From the NCBI GenBank assembly GCA_028282195.1, contig JANQII010000015.1, forward strand, positions 1-44,139: a stretch of DNA of 44,139 bases, in the 5' to 3' direction. Shown here piece after piece: positions 35,987 to 44,139 of the stretch; the first letter of the stretch is position 1, and every line of letters starts with the position of its first letter. The notes under the pieces are model-generated. The model saw only the letters and a list, made by a program, of their open reading frames with translations, made no database searches and was not told the origin of the DNA. The translations under genes were made by a program, and so were the position numbers. This DNA comes from Prolixibacteraceae bacterium (GTDB lineage Bacteria > Bacteroidota > Bacteroidia > Bacteroidales > Prolixibacteraceae).

Positions 35987-36052
35987 ACCCCCTCCTGTCA
36001 TCCCCCTATGAATAAGGGGACAAATCCGTCTGTTTTAACAGCGCGGAGGGGT
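35987..36052. repeat. 66-bp inverted-repeat element in the thr operon
   Basis: The outer arms ACCCCCTCC (35987-35995) and GGAGGGGT (36045-36052) enclose two further hairpins: TCCCCCTAT/ATAAGGGGA (36001-36020, one mismatch) and CTGTT/AACAG (36030-36041). Together they give a three-way-junction shape. It fills the gap between thrA and the homoserine-kinase-like gene and looks like a dispersed repeat rather than a terminator (no T tract). Confidence 0.7.
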
Positions 36053-36057
36053 ATCAT

Positions 36058-38487
36058 TTATATATTAGAAACCCTAATGATATCCGCAAACACACCTGCT
36101 GCAGTTACTTCAGCTCCAGCCCCGTAACCTTTAATAATCATCGGGAATTCGTGATAACGTTCAGTTGTAAACATCACCAGGTTATTGCTACCCTGCAGGT
36201 CAAAGAAGGGATGACCTTGTTCGATCTCCTGTAAACCAACCTCAGCATTGCCATTTTCATATTTTGCAACAAAACGCCAGCATTTGCTTTCATCTTCCAA
36301 TACTTTTCTGCGGGCTTCAAAATCAATATCCAATTCAGGAATACCCGACCAAAAGTTCCCTACCTCTCCTTCAAAGTATTTTTCAGGAACAAATGTGTTG
36401 ATTTTCACATCTTCCTTTTCAATCCTGTAGCCAGATTCACGAACAAGGATCAAAAGCTTACGCACGACATCAATTCCACTTAAATCAATGCGGGGATCAG
36501 GCTCTGAATAGCCTTCTTCCTTAGCCATTTGGATCGTTTTGCTAAATGGGACTTCAGAAGAAATCGTATTGAAGATATAATTCAATGTTCCTGAAAGAAC
36601 GGCTTCAATTTTCAATATTTCATCACCTGCATTAATCAAGTCGTTCAATGTATTTATAATTGGCAAACCTGCCCCTACATTGGTTTCAAACAAAAACTTA
36701 ATGCCTTTGCGTTTTGCTATTTTCTTTAGTTTGAAATAATTATCGTAAGCCGATGAAGCCGCCACCTTATTTGCAGTAACAATAGATACGTTGGCATTTA
36801 GCAAGCCTTCATAAAGGTCTGCAGCCTGATCATTTGCGGTACAGTCTACAAATACAGAATTGAAAACGTTCAGGTCAATTACCGCCTTTTGAAAGGCTTC
36901 TAAACCTGATCGTTCCCCTTCACTTTCCATTCTTTCTTTAAAGGAAGAAATTTCAATTCCATCGCGATCAAGCAACATCTTCTTTGAGTTGGCCACCCCG
37001 ACCAGTTTTAGTTTCAGGTGCTTTTCTTTTAAAAGTTTTGCCTGCTGTTGTTCCAGTTGTTTTAACAAATTTCCACCAACCAGGCCAATTCCCAAAAGGA
37101 AAACATTCAGCTCTGCATTTTCTGAAAGAAAGAATGACTCATGAACAACATTCAGGGTTTTCCTTAAATCACCATCTTTTACAACCCATGAAATATTCAA
37201 CTCAGAAGCTCCCTGTGCAATCGCAACTACGTTGATCCCATTTTTGCCTATTGTATTGAATAACTTACCGGCAATACCGGTAGTATGCTTCATGTTTTCA
37301 CCAACGATTGCAACAATCGAAAGGCCATTTTCAATAACCAGTTTATTGATTTGCTCTGTAGTTATTTCACGCTCAAACTCAGCATTTATAACTTCTTCTG
37401 CTATTTTCTCTTTTGAAGAATCAATCGCAAAAGAGATTGAGTTCTCCGAAGAAGCCTGTGATATCAATATCACATTTACATCCGCTTTGGCTAAAGCGCC
37501 AAACAAACGCATGGAAATTCCGGTAACACCGACCATTCCAAGCCCCTGTACAGTAACCAGACTAATATTTGAAATAGAAGAAATCCCTTTAATCGGAAGA
37601 TCTTTTCCATTCAAATCACTTCCGGTAATCAAAGTACCTTCGGCCTCTGGCTTCATGGTATTTTTAATTTGAACCGGAATACCTTTCTGATATACAGGAA
37701 GAATTGTTGGTGGGTAAATCACTTTCGCTCCAAAATGCGATAGCTCCATTGCTTCAGAATAGCTTAACGACTTAATCGTATATGCTTTTCTTATCACGCG
37801 CGGATCAGCGGTCATAAAGCCATCTACATCCGTCCAGATTTCCAAAATATCGGCATCCAATGCTGCAGCATAAATAGAAGCCGTGTAATCAGAACCACCA
37901 CGTCCTAATGTAGTAAACTCACCTTCTGAATTGCTTGATACAAAGCCAGGGGCGATACAAATCCCGGAGAAACCTTTAAAAGCTTCTTTTATATTCTCAT
38001 TGGTCAGGCTAAAATCGACCTGGGCCTTACCAAAATTACTATCCGTTTTAATTAGCTGAGAAGAATCTTTCCAGCATGCATTTGTAATAAATTCACCAAT
38101 AATTAAAGATGATAATCGCTCACCAAAGCCACCAATTTTATCCAATGTTTTAGGCGTAAGTTCACCAATCATGGAAACACCGATGATTACTTTTTCAAGC
38201 TCATCCAGCAATATGGCAACATCGTTCTTAACTTTCTCTCTTTTTTCACCTTCAAAAAGTTGGTCTACTACTTCCCCATGCCTCTCTTTAATCGTCGTTA
38301 TTTCCGTGTTGAAATATTCTGTTCCAAGAACTGCCATTCTTGATGCGTTCAATACTTTGTCAGTTATTCCGCCCAAAGCAGAAACAACAACGATCACATC
38401 GTCGCTCTGACTTTCAACAATTTGTTTCACCTTTCGGATGTTTTCAGCACTTCCAACAGAAGTACCTCCAAATTTCAACACTTTCAT
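36058..38487 (-). CDS. thrA: Bifunctional aspartokinase / homoserine dehydrogenase
   Basis: 809 residues. The N-terminal aspartokinase (about 1-290) opens with KFGGTSVGSAENIRKV and has TTLGRGGSDYTA. Two ACT regulatory domains lie at about 300-455 (VTVQGLGMVGVTGI, SIVAIVGENMKHTTGIAGKLF). The homoserine dehydrogenase part runs from about 460 (FLLGIGLVGGNLL, NAD-binding) through TANKVAASS and EAVLSGTLNYIFN to KGYGAGAEVTAAGVFADI. It makes aspartyl phosphate and later reduces aspartate semialdehyde to homoserine. Threonine feedback on the ACT domains is expected from the family. It is the first gene of the leftward thrA / homoserine kinase / thrC operon. Confidence 0.96.
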   Translation of the reverse strand: MKVLKFGGTSVGSAENIRKVKQIVESQSDDVIVVVSALGGITDKVLNASRMAVLGTEYFNTEITTIKERHGEVVDQLFEGEKREKVKNDVAILLDELEKVIIGVSMIGELTPKTLDKIGGFGERLSSLIIGEFITNACWKDSSQLIKTDSNFGKAQVDFSLTNENIKEAFKGFSGICIAPGFVSSNSEGEFTTLGRGGSDYTASIYAAALDADILEIWTDVDGFMTADPRVIRKAYTIKSLSYSEAMELSHFGAKVIYPPTILPVYQKGIPVQIKNTMKPEAEGTLITGSDLNGKDLPIKGISSISNISLVTVQGLGMVGVTGISMRLFGALAKADVNVILISQASSENSISFAIDSSKEKIAEEVINAEFEREITTEQINKLVIENGLSIVAIVGENMKHTTGIAGKLFNTIGKNGINVVAIAQGASELNISWVVKDGDLRKTLNVVHESFFLSENAELNVFLLGIGLVGGNLLKQLEQQQAKLLKEKHLKLKLVGVANSKKMLLDRDGIEISSFKERMESEGERSGLEAFQKAVIDLNVFNSVFVDCTANDQAADLYEGLLNANVSIVTANKVAASSAYDNYFKLKKIAKRKGIKFLFETNVGAGLPIINTLNDLINAGDEILKIEAVLSGTLNYIFNTISSEVPFSKTIQMAKEEGYSEPDPRIDLSGIDVVRKLLILVRESGYRIEKEDVKINTFVPEKYFEGEVGNFWSGIPELDIDFEARRKVLEDESKCWRFVAKYENGNAEVGLQEIEQGHPFFDLQGSNNLVMFTTERYHEFPMIIKGYGAGAEVTAAGVFADIIRVSNI

Positions 38488-38604
38488 CTGTTAATTTTAA
38501 AGATTTACAAGCGAAAAAAAATCAATTTGATAAGACTTCAATTTCCAGAATTACATTTCTAAATCAAAAAATCGTTCTCGCTTAAATAAATGTACCGCTA
38601 TTAT

Positions 38605-38641
38605 AAAAAAAATCTGGGTGAAGCAGCTTAGCCTCACCCAG
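38605..38641 (-). terminator. Intrinsic terminator of bcp-recA
   Basis: On the minus strand CTGGGTGA (38641-38634) pairs with TCACCCAG (38621-38614). A further GC pair lies inside past one mismatch, and a T run follows. It sits about 25 bases after the recA stop. Confidence 0.88.
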
Positions 38642-38666
38642 GGATTGCTGCATATTTCTGATAAAT

Positions 38667-39692
38667 TTAAACTTCTGTGGTTGACATCGTAACAGCCTCG
38701 AGTATTTTAGCCTCAAGCTCCTGGGCCAACTCCTGGTTGTCACGGATAATATTTTTAACAGCTTCACGCCCCTGCCCCAGCTTAGCTTCGCCATAACTGA
38801 ACCACGAACCACTCTTCTTAATAATGTTATAAGCAACACCTAAATCAATAATTTCACCTGTTTTTGAAATACCTTCTCCATACATGATATCAAATTCAGC
38901 TTTTCTGAATGGAGGAGCTACTTTATTCTTTACTACTTTAACACGAGTGTGGTTACCCATCACTTCATCGCCATCTTTAATTTGCCCAATACGACGAATA
39001 TCCAAACGAACTGATGCGTAAAACTTCAATGCGTTACCACCGGTAGTAGTTTCAGGGTTTCCAAACATCACACCAATCTTCTCACGAAGCTGATTAATAA
39101 AGATGCAACATGTTTTTGTACGGTTGATATTTGCAGTTAGCTTACGAAGGGCCTGTGACATCAAACGTGCTTGTAATCCCATTTTAGAATCACCCATATC
39201 CCCTTCAATCTCAGCTTTTGGTGTCAAAGCAGCGACAGAGTCAATAACAACAATATCAATTGCCCCTGAACGGATTAAGTTATCGGCAATCTCTAAAGCC
39301 TGCTCTCCATTGTCCGGTTGCGAAATCAGCAATTCATCGGTATTAACACCAAGTTTTTTTGCATAAAAAGGATCGAAAGCATGTTCAGCATCAATAATGG
39401 CAGCTATACCGCCGGCCTTTTGTGCTTCAGCAACAGCATGAATTGCCAGGGTTGTTTTACCCGATGATTCAGGCCCATAAATTTCAATAATCCTTCCTTT
39501 TGGGAAACCACCAACCCCAAGGGCAATATCAAGCCCTACAGAACCTGTTGAAATTGCCGGAACATCTTCAGCAACACGGTCACCCATTTTCATGATTGAG
39601 CCTTTACCGTAACTTTTCTCTATTTTATCCATGGTAAGCTGAAGCGCTTTCAGCTTTTCCTTATTGATGTTGTTTTGCTCTTCTTTTGCCAT
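38667..39692 (-). CDS. recA: Recombinase RecA
   Basis: 341 residues. Central protein of homologous recombination and SOS signalling. Walker A GPESSGKT (73-80), [20 protein letters not shown] and [35 protein letters not shown] are all intact. Its ATG directly follows the TAG of the peroxiredoxin gene with no gap, so expression is probably coupled. No SOS-type box could be assigned, but a palindrome lies upstream of the shared promoter. Confidence 0.98.
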   Translation of the reverse strand: MAKEEQNNINKEKLKALQLTMDKIEKSYGKGSIMKMGDRVAEDVPAISTGSVGLDIALGVGGFPKGRIIEIYGPESSGKTTLAIHAVAEAQKAGGIAAIIDAEHAFDPFYAKKLGVNTDELLISQPDNGEQALEIADNLIRSGAIDIVVIDSVAALTPKAEIEGDMGDSKMGLQARLMSQALRKLTANINRTKTCCIFINQLREKIGVMFGNPETTTGGNALKFYASVRLDIRRIGQIKDGDEVMGNHTRVKVVKNKVAPPFRKAEFDIMYGEGISKTGEIIDLGVAYNIIKKSGSWFSYGEAKLGQGREAVKNIIRDNQELAQELEAKILEAVTMSTTEV

Positions 39693-40160
39693 CTAATTTA
39701 TGTCTAAAGCTTTTAGTATTTGATTTGTATGATCTTTGGTTTTAACCTTCGTAAATACTTCTTCAATTATTCCTTCTTCATCAATCACATAAGTGCTCCT
39801 TAAAACTCCCATGTACTTCTTTCCGTACATATTTTTTTCGCCCCATGCACCATAAGCTTGCAAAATTTCCTTTTCCGTATCAGCAATTAAGCGAAACGCA
39901 AAGCCAAATTTATCTGCAAACTTCTTATGAGAAGCAACACTATCAGGGCTTACCCCAACAACTTCATACCCTTTTTCAAGCCATGCATCGTAATTTTCAT
40001 TCAAATTACATGATTCAGCCGTGCACCCGGGTGTATCATCTTTAGGGTAAAAATATAAAATTAACTTCTTTCCTTTAAAATCATCCAGGGAAATTGGATT
40101 ATTATTTTGATCTACCCCTTTAAAGGCAGGGGCTTTATCCCCTTTATTTAAGAAACTCAT
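39693..40160 (-). CDS. bcp: Thioredoxin-dependent thiol peroxidase (Bcp/PrxQ)
   Basis: 155-residue peroxiredoxin that reduces hydroperoxides. The peroxidatic Cys46 (DTPGCTAESC) and a second Cys51, the resolving position in Bcp/PrxQ proteins, are present. FYPKDDTPGCTAE and LRSTYVIDEEGII are typical segments. It is the first gene of a two-gene unit with recA, linking peroxide removal with DNA repair. A good -7 box lies 22 bases upstream. Confidence 0.95.
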   Translation of the reverse strand: MSFLNKGDKAPAFKGVDQNNNPISLDDFKGKKLILYFYPKDDTPGCTAESCNLNENYDAWLEKGYEVVGVSPDSVASHKKFADKFGFAFRLIADTEKEILQAYGAWGEKNMYGKKYMGVLRSTYVIDEEGIIEEVFTKVKTKDHTNQILKALDIN

Positions 40161-40181
40161 ACTTTATTCTTTTAGATTAGA

Positions 40182-40189
40182 CAAATATA
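40182..40189 (-). promoter_or_regulatory. Candidate -7 box for bcp-recA
   Basis: Minus-strand TATATTTG, an exact TAnnTTTG match, 22 bases before the bcp start. The usual -33 TTTG is missing; that position lies inside a palindrome (40200-40214). Confidence 0.5.
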
Positions 40190-40199
40190 CTTGAATTAT

Positions 40200-40214
40200 A
40201 GCTGAAATTCAGCT
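40200..40214. promoter_or_regulatory. Palindrome over the -33 region of bcp-recA
   Basis: AGCTGAA-A-TTCAGCT is a perfect 15-base inverted repeat, 11 bases upstream of the -7 box, so it covers the -33 region. This is a typical position for a repressor or activator site controlling the peroxidase/recA pair. The binding protein is unknown. Confidence 0.5.
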
Positions 40215-40346
40215 TATATTATGAATGTATTATACAACAGTTACTAACACCTTAAGAAATGCTTTCTTTAAGTCACTAAGCAACAAAACAAAAGTACTTA
40301 TTCACCATTTTTTGTAATTTTAACACAAAATATACCAGGGATTATT

Positions 40347-41666
40347 ATGCGTGAAATACAAAAATATTCATCACTAACAAGCTTGATTCTGCTATTGTTT
40401 ATCTGCGGAAATTCTTTTTTTGCACAAAATGCATTTGCCCAAAACGATCCGGAAGCAATAGCCAAAGAGCATTTTGAACTGGGTAAATATGAAGAAGCAT
40501 TACCTTTTTTTAAGGATTTAGTGAATCTTTACCCTAAAGACCCGATGCTTAACTACTACTATGCAGCTTGTTTAGTTGAGACAAAACAGTTTACTGAAGA
40601 AGTAAAAACGGCTATTCAAAATGCCTATGGAGATGAAACACCTGCCAAAATTTTTTATTACCAGGCACAAATTTTTCATGCTGAAGATAACTTTGAACAA
40701 GCCGCCAGCTTGTACCAACAATTTGCCGATAAAGCAAAACGAAAAGTTGTAAAAAACACCAAAACTGAAGAACTGCTCAAACTTTGTGAGCAAAATATAA
40801 ATCCGTTTCCTAAACCTAAAGTTGATGAAGTTACAAAAGAAACAGCAGAGGAAGATACGACTTGGGTTGAAGAAGTTATGGAAGTTGAGAAACCATTAGA
40901 AATCCCTTCAGACTTAAAAAATAGCCTGATTTATTTTCATGTTACCCCTACTATACATTATTTAAAAATCAATCATTTTAAAAATGAAGCATCGATACAG
41001 TTATTTATTGAAGGATGGCAAATTGAGCAAGAGCTAAATACATCACTTGAGGAAACAAATAATTTAAGAAATGACTACGCCACAGCTTCAGAAAACGAAA
41101 AAATAGCTTTAGCAGAACAAATCCTTCAACTTGAAAAAGAGACTTATACGCTAAACCAACAGGTGCAGCAATTCTATTTATCAGCTAAAGAAAAAGAAAT
41201 TGCCTATTGGGATAAAGCAAATCCGATAGAAATGAGTGATTTTAAAAGAAAAATCAGTATTTTGGAGGATAGTATTGCAAATGTAAAAATGAAAGTTGAA
41301 ATTGAGGAAACAGGAGTAGCTGTACCAGTCGAATTACCTGAAGAAAGAATTGAAACTGTAGTACCTGATGTTACTCAGCCAACAACAGATCAGGTAGTTT
41401 ACAAAATTCAGATTGGTGCCTATAAAAAATCCCCTCCTCAATGGGTTCAAAACCTGTATAAGAAATTGTCTGTGATCAGAAGAATAGACAAATATACAGA
41501 TGAGAAGGGCGTTACCGTTTATACGGTTGGTGAGTTGTCTTCATTTGAAGATGCACTTCTGATGCAGGCACAAGTAAGGCAGGAAGGCGTTAAAGATGCG
41601 TTTGTAGCTGCTTATAAAAATGGAGAGCGAATCCCGGTCAAGGAAGCTCGGGAATTAACAAACTAA
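40347..41666 (+). CDS. Exported TPR and SPOR-like protein
   Basis: 439 residues. A signal peptide (about 1-32) is followed by tetratricopeptide-like repeats (about 35-150: EHFELGKYEEALPFFKDLVNLYP, ASLYQQFADKAKRK), an acidic linker (about 155-190) and a coiled-coil region (about 225-310). The C-terminal SPOR-type domain (about 345-430) has VYKIQIGAYKKSPPQWVQNL and TVYTVGELSSFEDALLMQAQVRQEGVKDAFVAAYKNG. SPOR domains often bind denuded peptidoglycan glycans, so an envelope or cell-division role is plausible (family inference). It leads a short operon with clpS, nfeD and a flotillin gene. Confidence 0.85.
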   Translation: MREIQKYSSLTSLILLLFICGNSFFAQNAFAQNDPEAIAKEHFELGKYEEALPFFKDLVNLYPKDPMLNYYYAACLVETKQFTEEVKTAIQNAYGDETPAKIFYYQAQIFHAEDNFEQAASLYQQFADKAKRKVVKNTKTEELLKLCEQNINPFPKPKVDEVTKETAEEDTTWVEEVMEVEKPLEIPSDLKNSLIYFHVTPTIHYLKINHFKNEASIQLFIEGWQIEQELNTSLEETNNLRNDYATASENEKIALAEQILQLEKETYTLNQQVQQFYLSAKEKEIAYWDKANPIEMSDFKRKISILEDSIANVKMKVEIEETGVAVPVELPEERIETVVPDVTQPTTDQVVYKIQIGAYKKSPPQWVQNLYKKLSVIRRIDKYTDEKGVTVYTVGELSSFEDALLMQAQVRQEGVKDAFVAAYKNGERIPVKEARELTN

Positions 41667-41675
41667 AAGATCTTG

Positions 41676-41957
41676 ATGGCAACAGGTGAAAATATAAAAA
41701 ACAAACCGAATCAGGAAGAAGACATTCAATCAAAAAATGAACGTTTTTTAATTCTTCATAATGACGATTTTCATTCTTTCGACTATGTGATTGATGCGCT
41801 GGTAAATGTCTGCGAACACGAAACAGAGCAAGCTGTCCAATGCACATTAATTACACATTATAAGGGAAAGTGTGATGTCAAAAAGGGAAGTTTTGCTTAC
41901 CTTAGTCCTATGAAGAAAGCCTTGGTTGACAAAGAGCTGAAAGCGACAATTGATTAA
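41676..41957 (+). CDS. clpS: Clp protease adaptor ClpS family
   Basis: 93 residues from ATG 41676. A disordered N-terminal tail (about 1-22) is followed by the ClpS core: RFLILHNDDFHSFDYVIDAL, with the NDD acidic pocket that binds N-terminal degron residues, then VCEHETEQAVQCTLITHYKGKCDVKKGSF. ClpS hands N-degron substrates to ClpA/ClpC. The protein lies nine bases after the SPOR gene and ten before nfeD. Confidence 0.9.
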   Translation: MATGENIKNKPNQEEDIQSKNERFLILHNDDFHSFDYVIDALVNVCEHETEQAVQCTLITHYKGKCDVKKGSFAYLSPMKKALVDKELKATID

Positions 41958-41967
41958 CTGATTCAAT

Positions 41968-42441
41968 ATGACCATTCTTATCATCCTTTTTTTGATTTTC
42001 CTGGGAATATTGCTACTCCTTTTGGAGTTTGCTGTAATTCCGGGAATCACTATCGCAGGCATTGGAGGCCTGATTCTTTTTGGAGTAAGTATCTACCTTG
42101 CCTTTGACCATTATGGACCAATAGCCGGGTTTGCAACTCTTGCCTTTATATTAATTGTATCACCGCTACTCGTCTATCGTTTTTTCAAAGGGAAAACCGG
42201 GAAAAAAATGGTACTTGAATCTGAAATTACCGGGACAGTAGATGAAGTGAATGAGGAAAAAGTTCATGTTGGAGATAAAGGCATTACACTTGGTCGCTTG
42301 GCACCAATGGGCAAAGTAAGGGTGAACGGAGAAACCATTGAAGGAAAATCAGTCAGCGGCTTTGTTGATGAAAATGTAAAAATAAAAGTCGTTGAAATTG
42401 AAAAAACACACGTTAATGTAGAACCTATAAATCAAGAATAA
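41968..42441 (+). CDS. NfeD-like membrane protein
   Basis: 157 residues. Two or three hydrophobic helices lie in the first 75 residues ([54 protein letters not shown]), followed by an OB-fold domain (about 90-150: [44 protein letters not shown]). This is the short NfeD type that partners with flotillins. It overlaps the next gene by one base, so the two are translated together. Confidence 0.92.
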   Translation: MTILIILFLIFLGILLLLLEFAVIPGITIAGIGGLILFGVSIYLAFDHYGPIAGFATLAFILIVSPLLVYRFFKGKTGKKMVLESEITGTVDEVNEEKVHVGDKGITLGRLAPMGKVRVNGETIEGKSVSGFVDENVKIKVVEIEKTHVNVEPINQE

Positions 42442-43418
42442 TGGAATATTTTGGAACCTTTGGATTGGTAATCGGACTATTCGTCCTGCTAATCATCATT
42501 TTGTATTTTATCCCAATCGGACTTTGGTTTTCAGCCTTAGTTTCAGGAGTACGTATTTCACTAATCCAGCTTTTCCTGATGCGATTCAGGAAAGTACCAC
42601 CCTCAGTTATTGTTCGCGCATTAATTGAAGGAACCAAAGCAGGCTTGCACCTTGACCGGGATAAGCTTGAAGCCCACTACCTGGCTGGTGGCAAAGTCGA
42701 TATGGTTGTTCATGCACTGGTTTCAGCCGAGAAAGCAAATATTGACCTTGGCTTTAACATGGCCACTGCCATTGACCTTGCAGGCCGTGATGTATTTGAA
42801 GCGGTTCAAATGTCGGTAAACCCCAAAGTAATTGACACACCTCCTGTTGCTGCTGTAGCAAAAGACGGTATTCAGCTAATTGCAAAAGCCCGTGTTACAG
42901 TACGTGCAAACATTAAACAACTGGTTGGTGGTGCCGGCGAAGATACGATCCTTGCCCGTGTAGGTGAAGGTATTGTATCATCAATTGGTTCATCACATAC
43001 ACATAAGGCTGTACTTGAAAATCCGGATTCAATTTCAAAACTGGTATTGAATAAAGGGCTGGATGCCGGTACTGCTTTTGAAATCCTTTCGATTGATATT
43101 GCTGATATCGATATAGGTAAAAACATTGGAGCAGGCCTTCAGATAGATCAGGCAGAAGCTGATAAAAACATTGCGCAGGCGAAAGCTGAAGAAAGACGCG
43201 CTATGGCTGTTGCCCTTGAACAGGAAATGACCGCGAAGGCCCAGGAAATGCGTGCAAAGGTTATTGAAGCAGAAGCACAAGTACCGCTTGCAATTTCGGA
43301 AGCTTTCAAATCCGGCAACCTTGGTATTATGGATTACATGAAGTACAAAAACATCATGGCCGATACCGATATGAGGGATTCAATTGCAGGGGATGAAAAA
43401 GGTAAGAAGAAGAAATAA
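42441..43418 (+). CDS. floA: Flotillin-like protein FloA
   Basis: 325 residues of the SPFH/flotillin group. An N-terminal membrane-inserted segment (about 5-30), the FloA-typical [24 protein letters not shown], an SPFH domain (about 60-230: [30 protein letters not shown]) and an Ala/Glu-rich C-terminal coil ([31 protein letters not shown]). Flotillins organise membrane microdomains and depend on NfeD partners (family knowledge). It is the last gene of the operon; transcription probably stops at 43641-43670. Confidence 0.93.
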   Translation: MEYFGTFGLVIGLFVLLIIILYFIPIGLWFSALVSGVRISLIQLFLMRFRKVPPSVIVRALIEGTKAGLHLDRDKLEAHYLAGGKVDMVVHALVSAEKANIDLGFNMATAIDLAGRDVFEAVQMSVNPKVIDTPPVAAVAKDGIQLIAKARVTVRANIKQLVGGAGEDTILARVGEGIVSSIGSSHTHKAVLENPDSISKLVLNKGLDAGTAFEILSIDIADIDIGKNIGAGLQIDQAEADKNIAQAKAEERRAMAVALEQEMTAKAQEMRAKVIEAEAQVPLAISEAFKSGNLGIMDYMKYKNIMADTDMRDSIAGDEKGKKKK

Positions 43419-43494
43419 ACCACTATGAATTGAAAATTTGTAGGTTTATAGATGAATGAAATTCATTAACAAACCTGTTGATAAAATTAGGATG

Positions 43495-43552
43495 GAAGCC
43501 GGAAGCTGGAAGAAAAACTACTTCTAGCTTCCAGCTTCCGGCTTCTAACTTC
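43495..43552. repeat. 7-bp phased tract arranged as an 18-bp inverted repeat
   Basis: GAAGCCGGAAGCTGGAAG (43495-43512) is matched exactly in reverse complement at 43528-43545, with a 15-base spacer. Each arm is built from 7-base units (GGAAGCC, GGAAGCT, GGAAGAA). The same words occur at 2371, 12904 and 17323. Confidence 0.82.
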
Positions 43553-43640
43553 CAGCTAATTAAGTATCTCTAAAGTTCTGAGTTTTTGAAGATGTATTCC
43601 TAATTCAAGGCATCTAAAAAACTTAATTACAAAATAATTA

Positions 43641-43670
43641 AAGTCCGATTTAAGCAGGTCGGGCTTTTTT
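43641..43670 (+). terminator. Intrinsic terminator, probably of the floA operon
   Basis: AAGTCCGA (43641-43648) pairs with TCGGGCTT (43659-43666) with one G-U pair, then T residues. It is 222 bases after the floA stop, so the mRNA would carry a long 3-prime tail unless something else stops it earlier. Confidence 0.82.
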
Positions 43671-43681
43671 AGCTCCAAATA

Positions 43682-43709
43682 AAAAAACATGTTGCTCAGC
43701 ATGTTTTTT
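43682..43709. terminator. Bidirectional terminator
   Basis: AAAAAACATG (43682-43691) and CATGTTTTTT (43700-43709) form a perfect 10-bp stem with A residues on the left and T residues on the right, so it could stop transcripts from both sides. It sits directly before a promoter-like stretch. Confidence 0.75.
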
Positions 43710-43744
43710 AACATTCGCTTAACACATATATGTGTTTTTCAACA

Positions 43745-43752
43745 TATCTTTG
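43745..43752 (+). promoter_or_regulatory. Strong -7 box before the candidate small RNA
   Basis: TATCTTTG is an exact TAnnTTTG match. It sits 9 bases downstream of the palindrome AACACATATATGTGTT (43721-43736), which might be a regulator site. There is no open reading frame downstream. Confidence 0.55.
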
Positions 43753-43758
43753 TCGTAG

Positions 43759-43844
43759 ATTTTATTTCATAAGTTTAGGTTTGATTAGTTTTATTGGTTT
43801 AGTTAGGTTATGAAAAGGGTAGATAGAGGTCTACTCTTTTTTTT
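43759..43844 (+). ncRNA. Candidate structured small RNA of about 85 nt
   Basis: A transcript from the -7 box at 43745 would begin near 43759. TTTCATAA (43765-43772) can pair with TTATGAAA (43808-43815), enclosing a 35-base loop rich in GGTTTA/TTAG words. AAAAGGGTAGA (43813-43823) pairs with TCTACTCTTTT (43830-43840), one G-U, and runs into T residues to 43844, a good intrinsic terminator. Promoter, closed structure and terminator with no coding potential support a small RNA. The first helix and the terminator stem share three bases (43813-43815), so they may compete. The family is not identified. Confidence 0.55.
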
Positions 43845-44003
43845 GATCTAAACTTTTTGGATCGCTTTATTCATTACCCATTCATCAATATTTCATTATC
43901 CTCTATCCGTTAATAGATCTCCAGCCTCCATTCAATTATAGGATCACTTCAATATTCGGGTGGGTAACTTTGTTGAATTTCTGATCCTCGTATAGGGGGA
44001 ATT

Positions 44004-44108
44004 TGATTCTTGATTCTCGATCCTTGATCCTTGATTCTTGATGGATACTCGATTGTTGGATTACCTGATTTTGATTTGGAATTTGTTTTTTGGGATTTGG
44101 AATTTTAC
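44004..44108. repeat. 7-bp phased tract at the right end
   Basis: GATTCTT, GATTCTC, GATCCTT, GATCCTT, GATTCTT (44004-44038) are clear units. The same 7-base phase continues as TTTGGAA, TTTGTTT, TTTGGGA, TTTGGAA up to about 44101, with a change of word midway. Confidence 0.75.
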
Positions 44109-44139
44109 CTCAGTGCTTATTCTTTGAAGCTTATAATTT

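Larger units (their letters stand above)
43419..44139. other. 721-base non-coding right end
   Basis: No ORF of useful length is present on either strand. From left to right it holds an inverted phased repeat (43495-43552), two intrinsic terminators (43641-43709), a 16-base palindrome AACACATA-TATGTGTT (43721-43736), a strong -7 box, a candidate small RNA with its own terminator (to 43844) and another phased tract (44004-44108). Confidence 0.75.

Overview
The window looks like a chromosomal piece of an AT-rich Bacteroidota genome, most like the Bacteroidales/Marinilabiliales group (inference). Supporting signs are a complete Bat (Bacteroides aerotolerance) operon, a phosphoglycerate-mutase-like homoserine kinase inside a threonine operon, LytS/LytTR regulators in place of classical two-component pairs, a DUF6913-like gene beside dapA, and repeated matches to the Bacteroidota -7 promoter box TAnnTTTG. 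No rRNA, tRNA, CRISPR array, prophage or transposase gene was seen.

Layout. 195-2161 (+): carbamate kinase and ornithine carbamoyltransferase. 2532-4130 (-): class I fumarase. 4266-5096 (-): class IV aminotransferase. 5307-11977 (-): a tightly overlapping six-gene signalling operon with four LytS-type kinases, a lipoprotein related to M2 zinc peptidases and one LytTR response regulator. A small secreted protein (12165-12650) lies just upstream. 13002-13379 (-): RidA. 13910-15916 (+): NAD-dependent DNA ligase. 16091-16634 (+): ParDE. 16807-18308 (+): DUF6913-like gene and dapA. 18526-21423 (+): KamA-family radical SAM protein abutting a CysJ-like diflavin reductase. 21458-23161 (-): CHAD protein and truA. 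23344-31877 (+): MoxR, DUF58, a BatD-like protein and BatA-E. 31972-32841 (+): fabI. 32965-33360 (+): small secreted protein. 33390-38487 (-): threonine operon thrA / homoserine kinase / thrC. 38667-40160 (-): bcp-recA. 40347-43418 (+): TPR/SPOR protein, ClpS, NfeD, FloA-like flotillin. 43419-44139: non-coding, with terminators, a candidate small RNA and repeat tracts.

Main points of interest. In the signalling operon one kinase has lost its phospho-acceptor His (R173) and its ATP-binding motifs. The linked lipoprotein keeps the M2 fold signature but has no His or Glu where HExxH should be. The operon therefore holds a pseudokinase and a pseudopeptidase beside three intact kinases and one regulator. 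Immediately downstream is a 170-bp inverted-repeat element with a TA duplication. It sits in the regulator's stop codon and may supply part of the next gene's promoter. Many intergenic spacers, including two inside the Bat operon, consist of degenerate words repeated in a near-constant 7-bp phase, with a different word in each tract. Both gaps of the threonine operon carry inverted-repeat elements.

All calls come from reading sequence and translations. No database search was run, so family names rest on recognised motifs.
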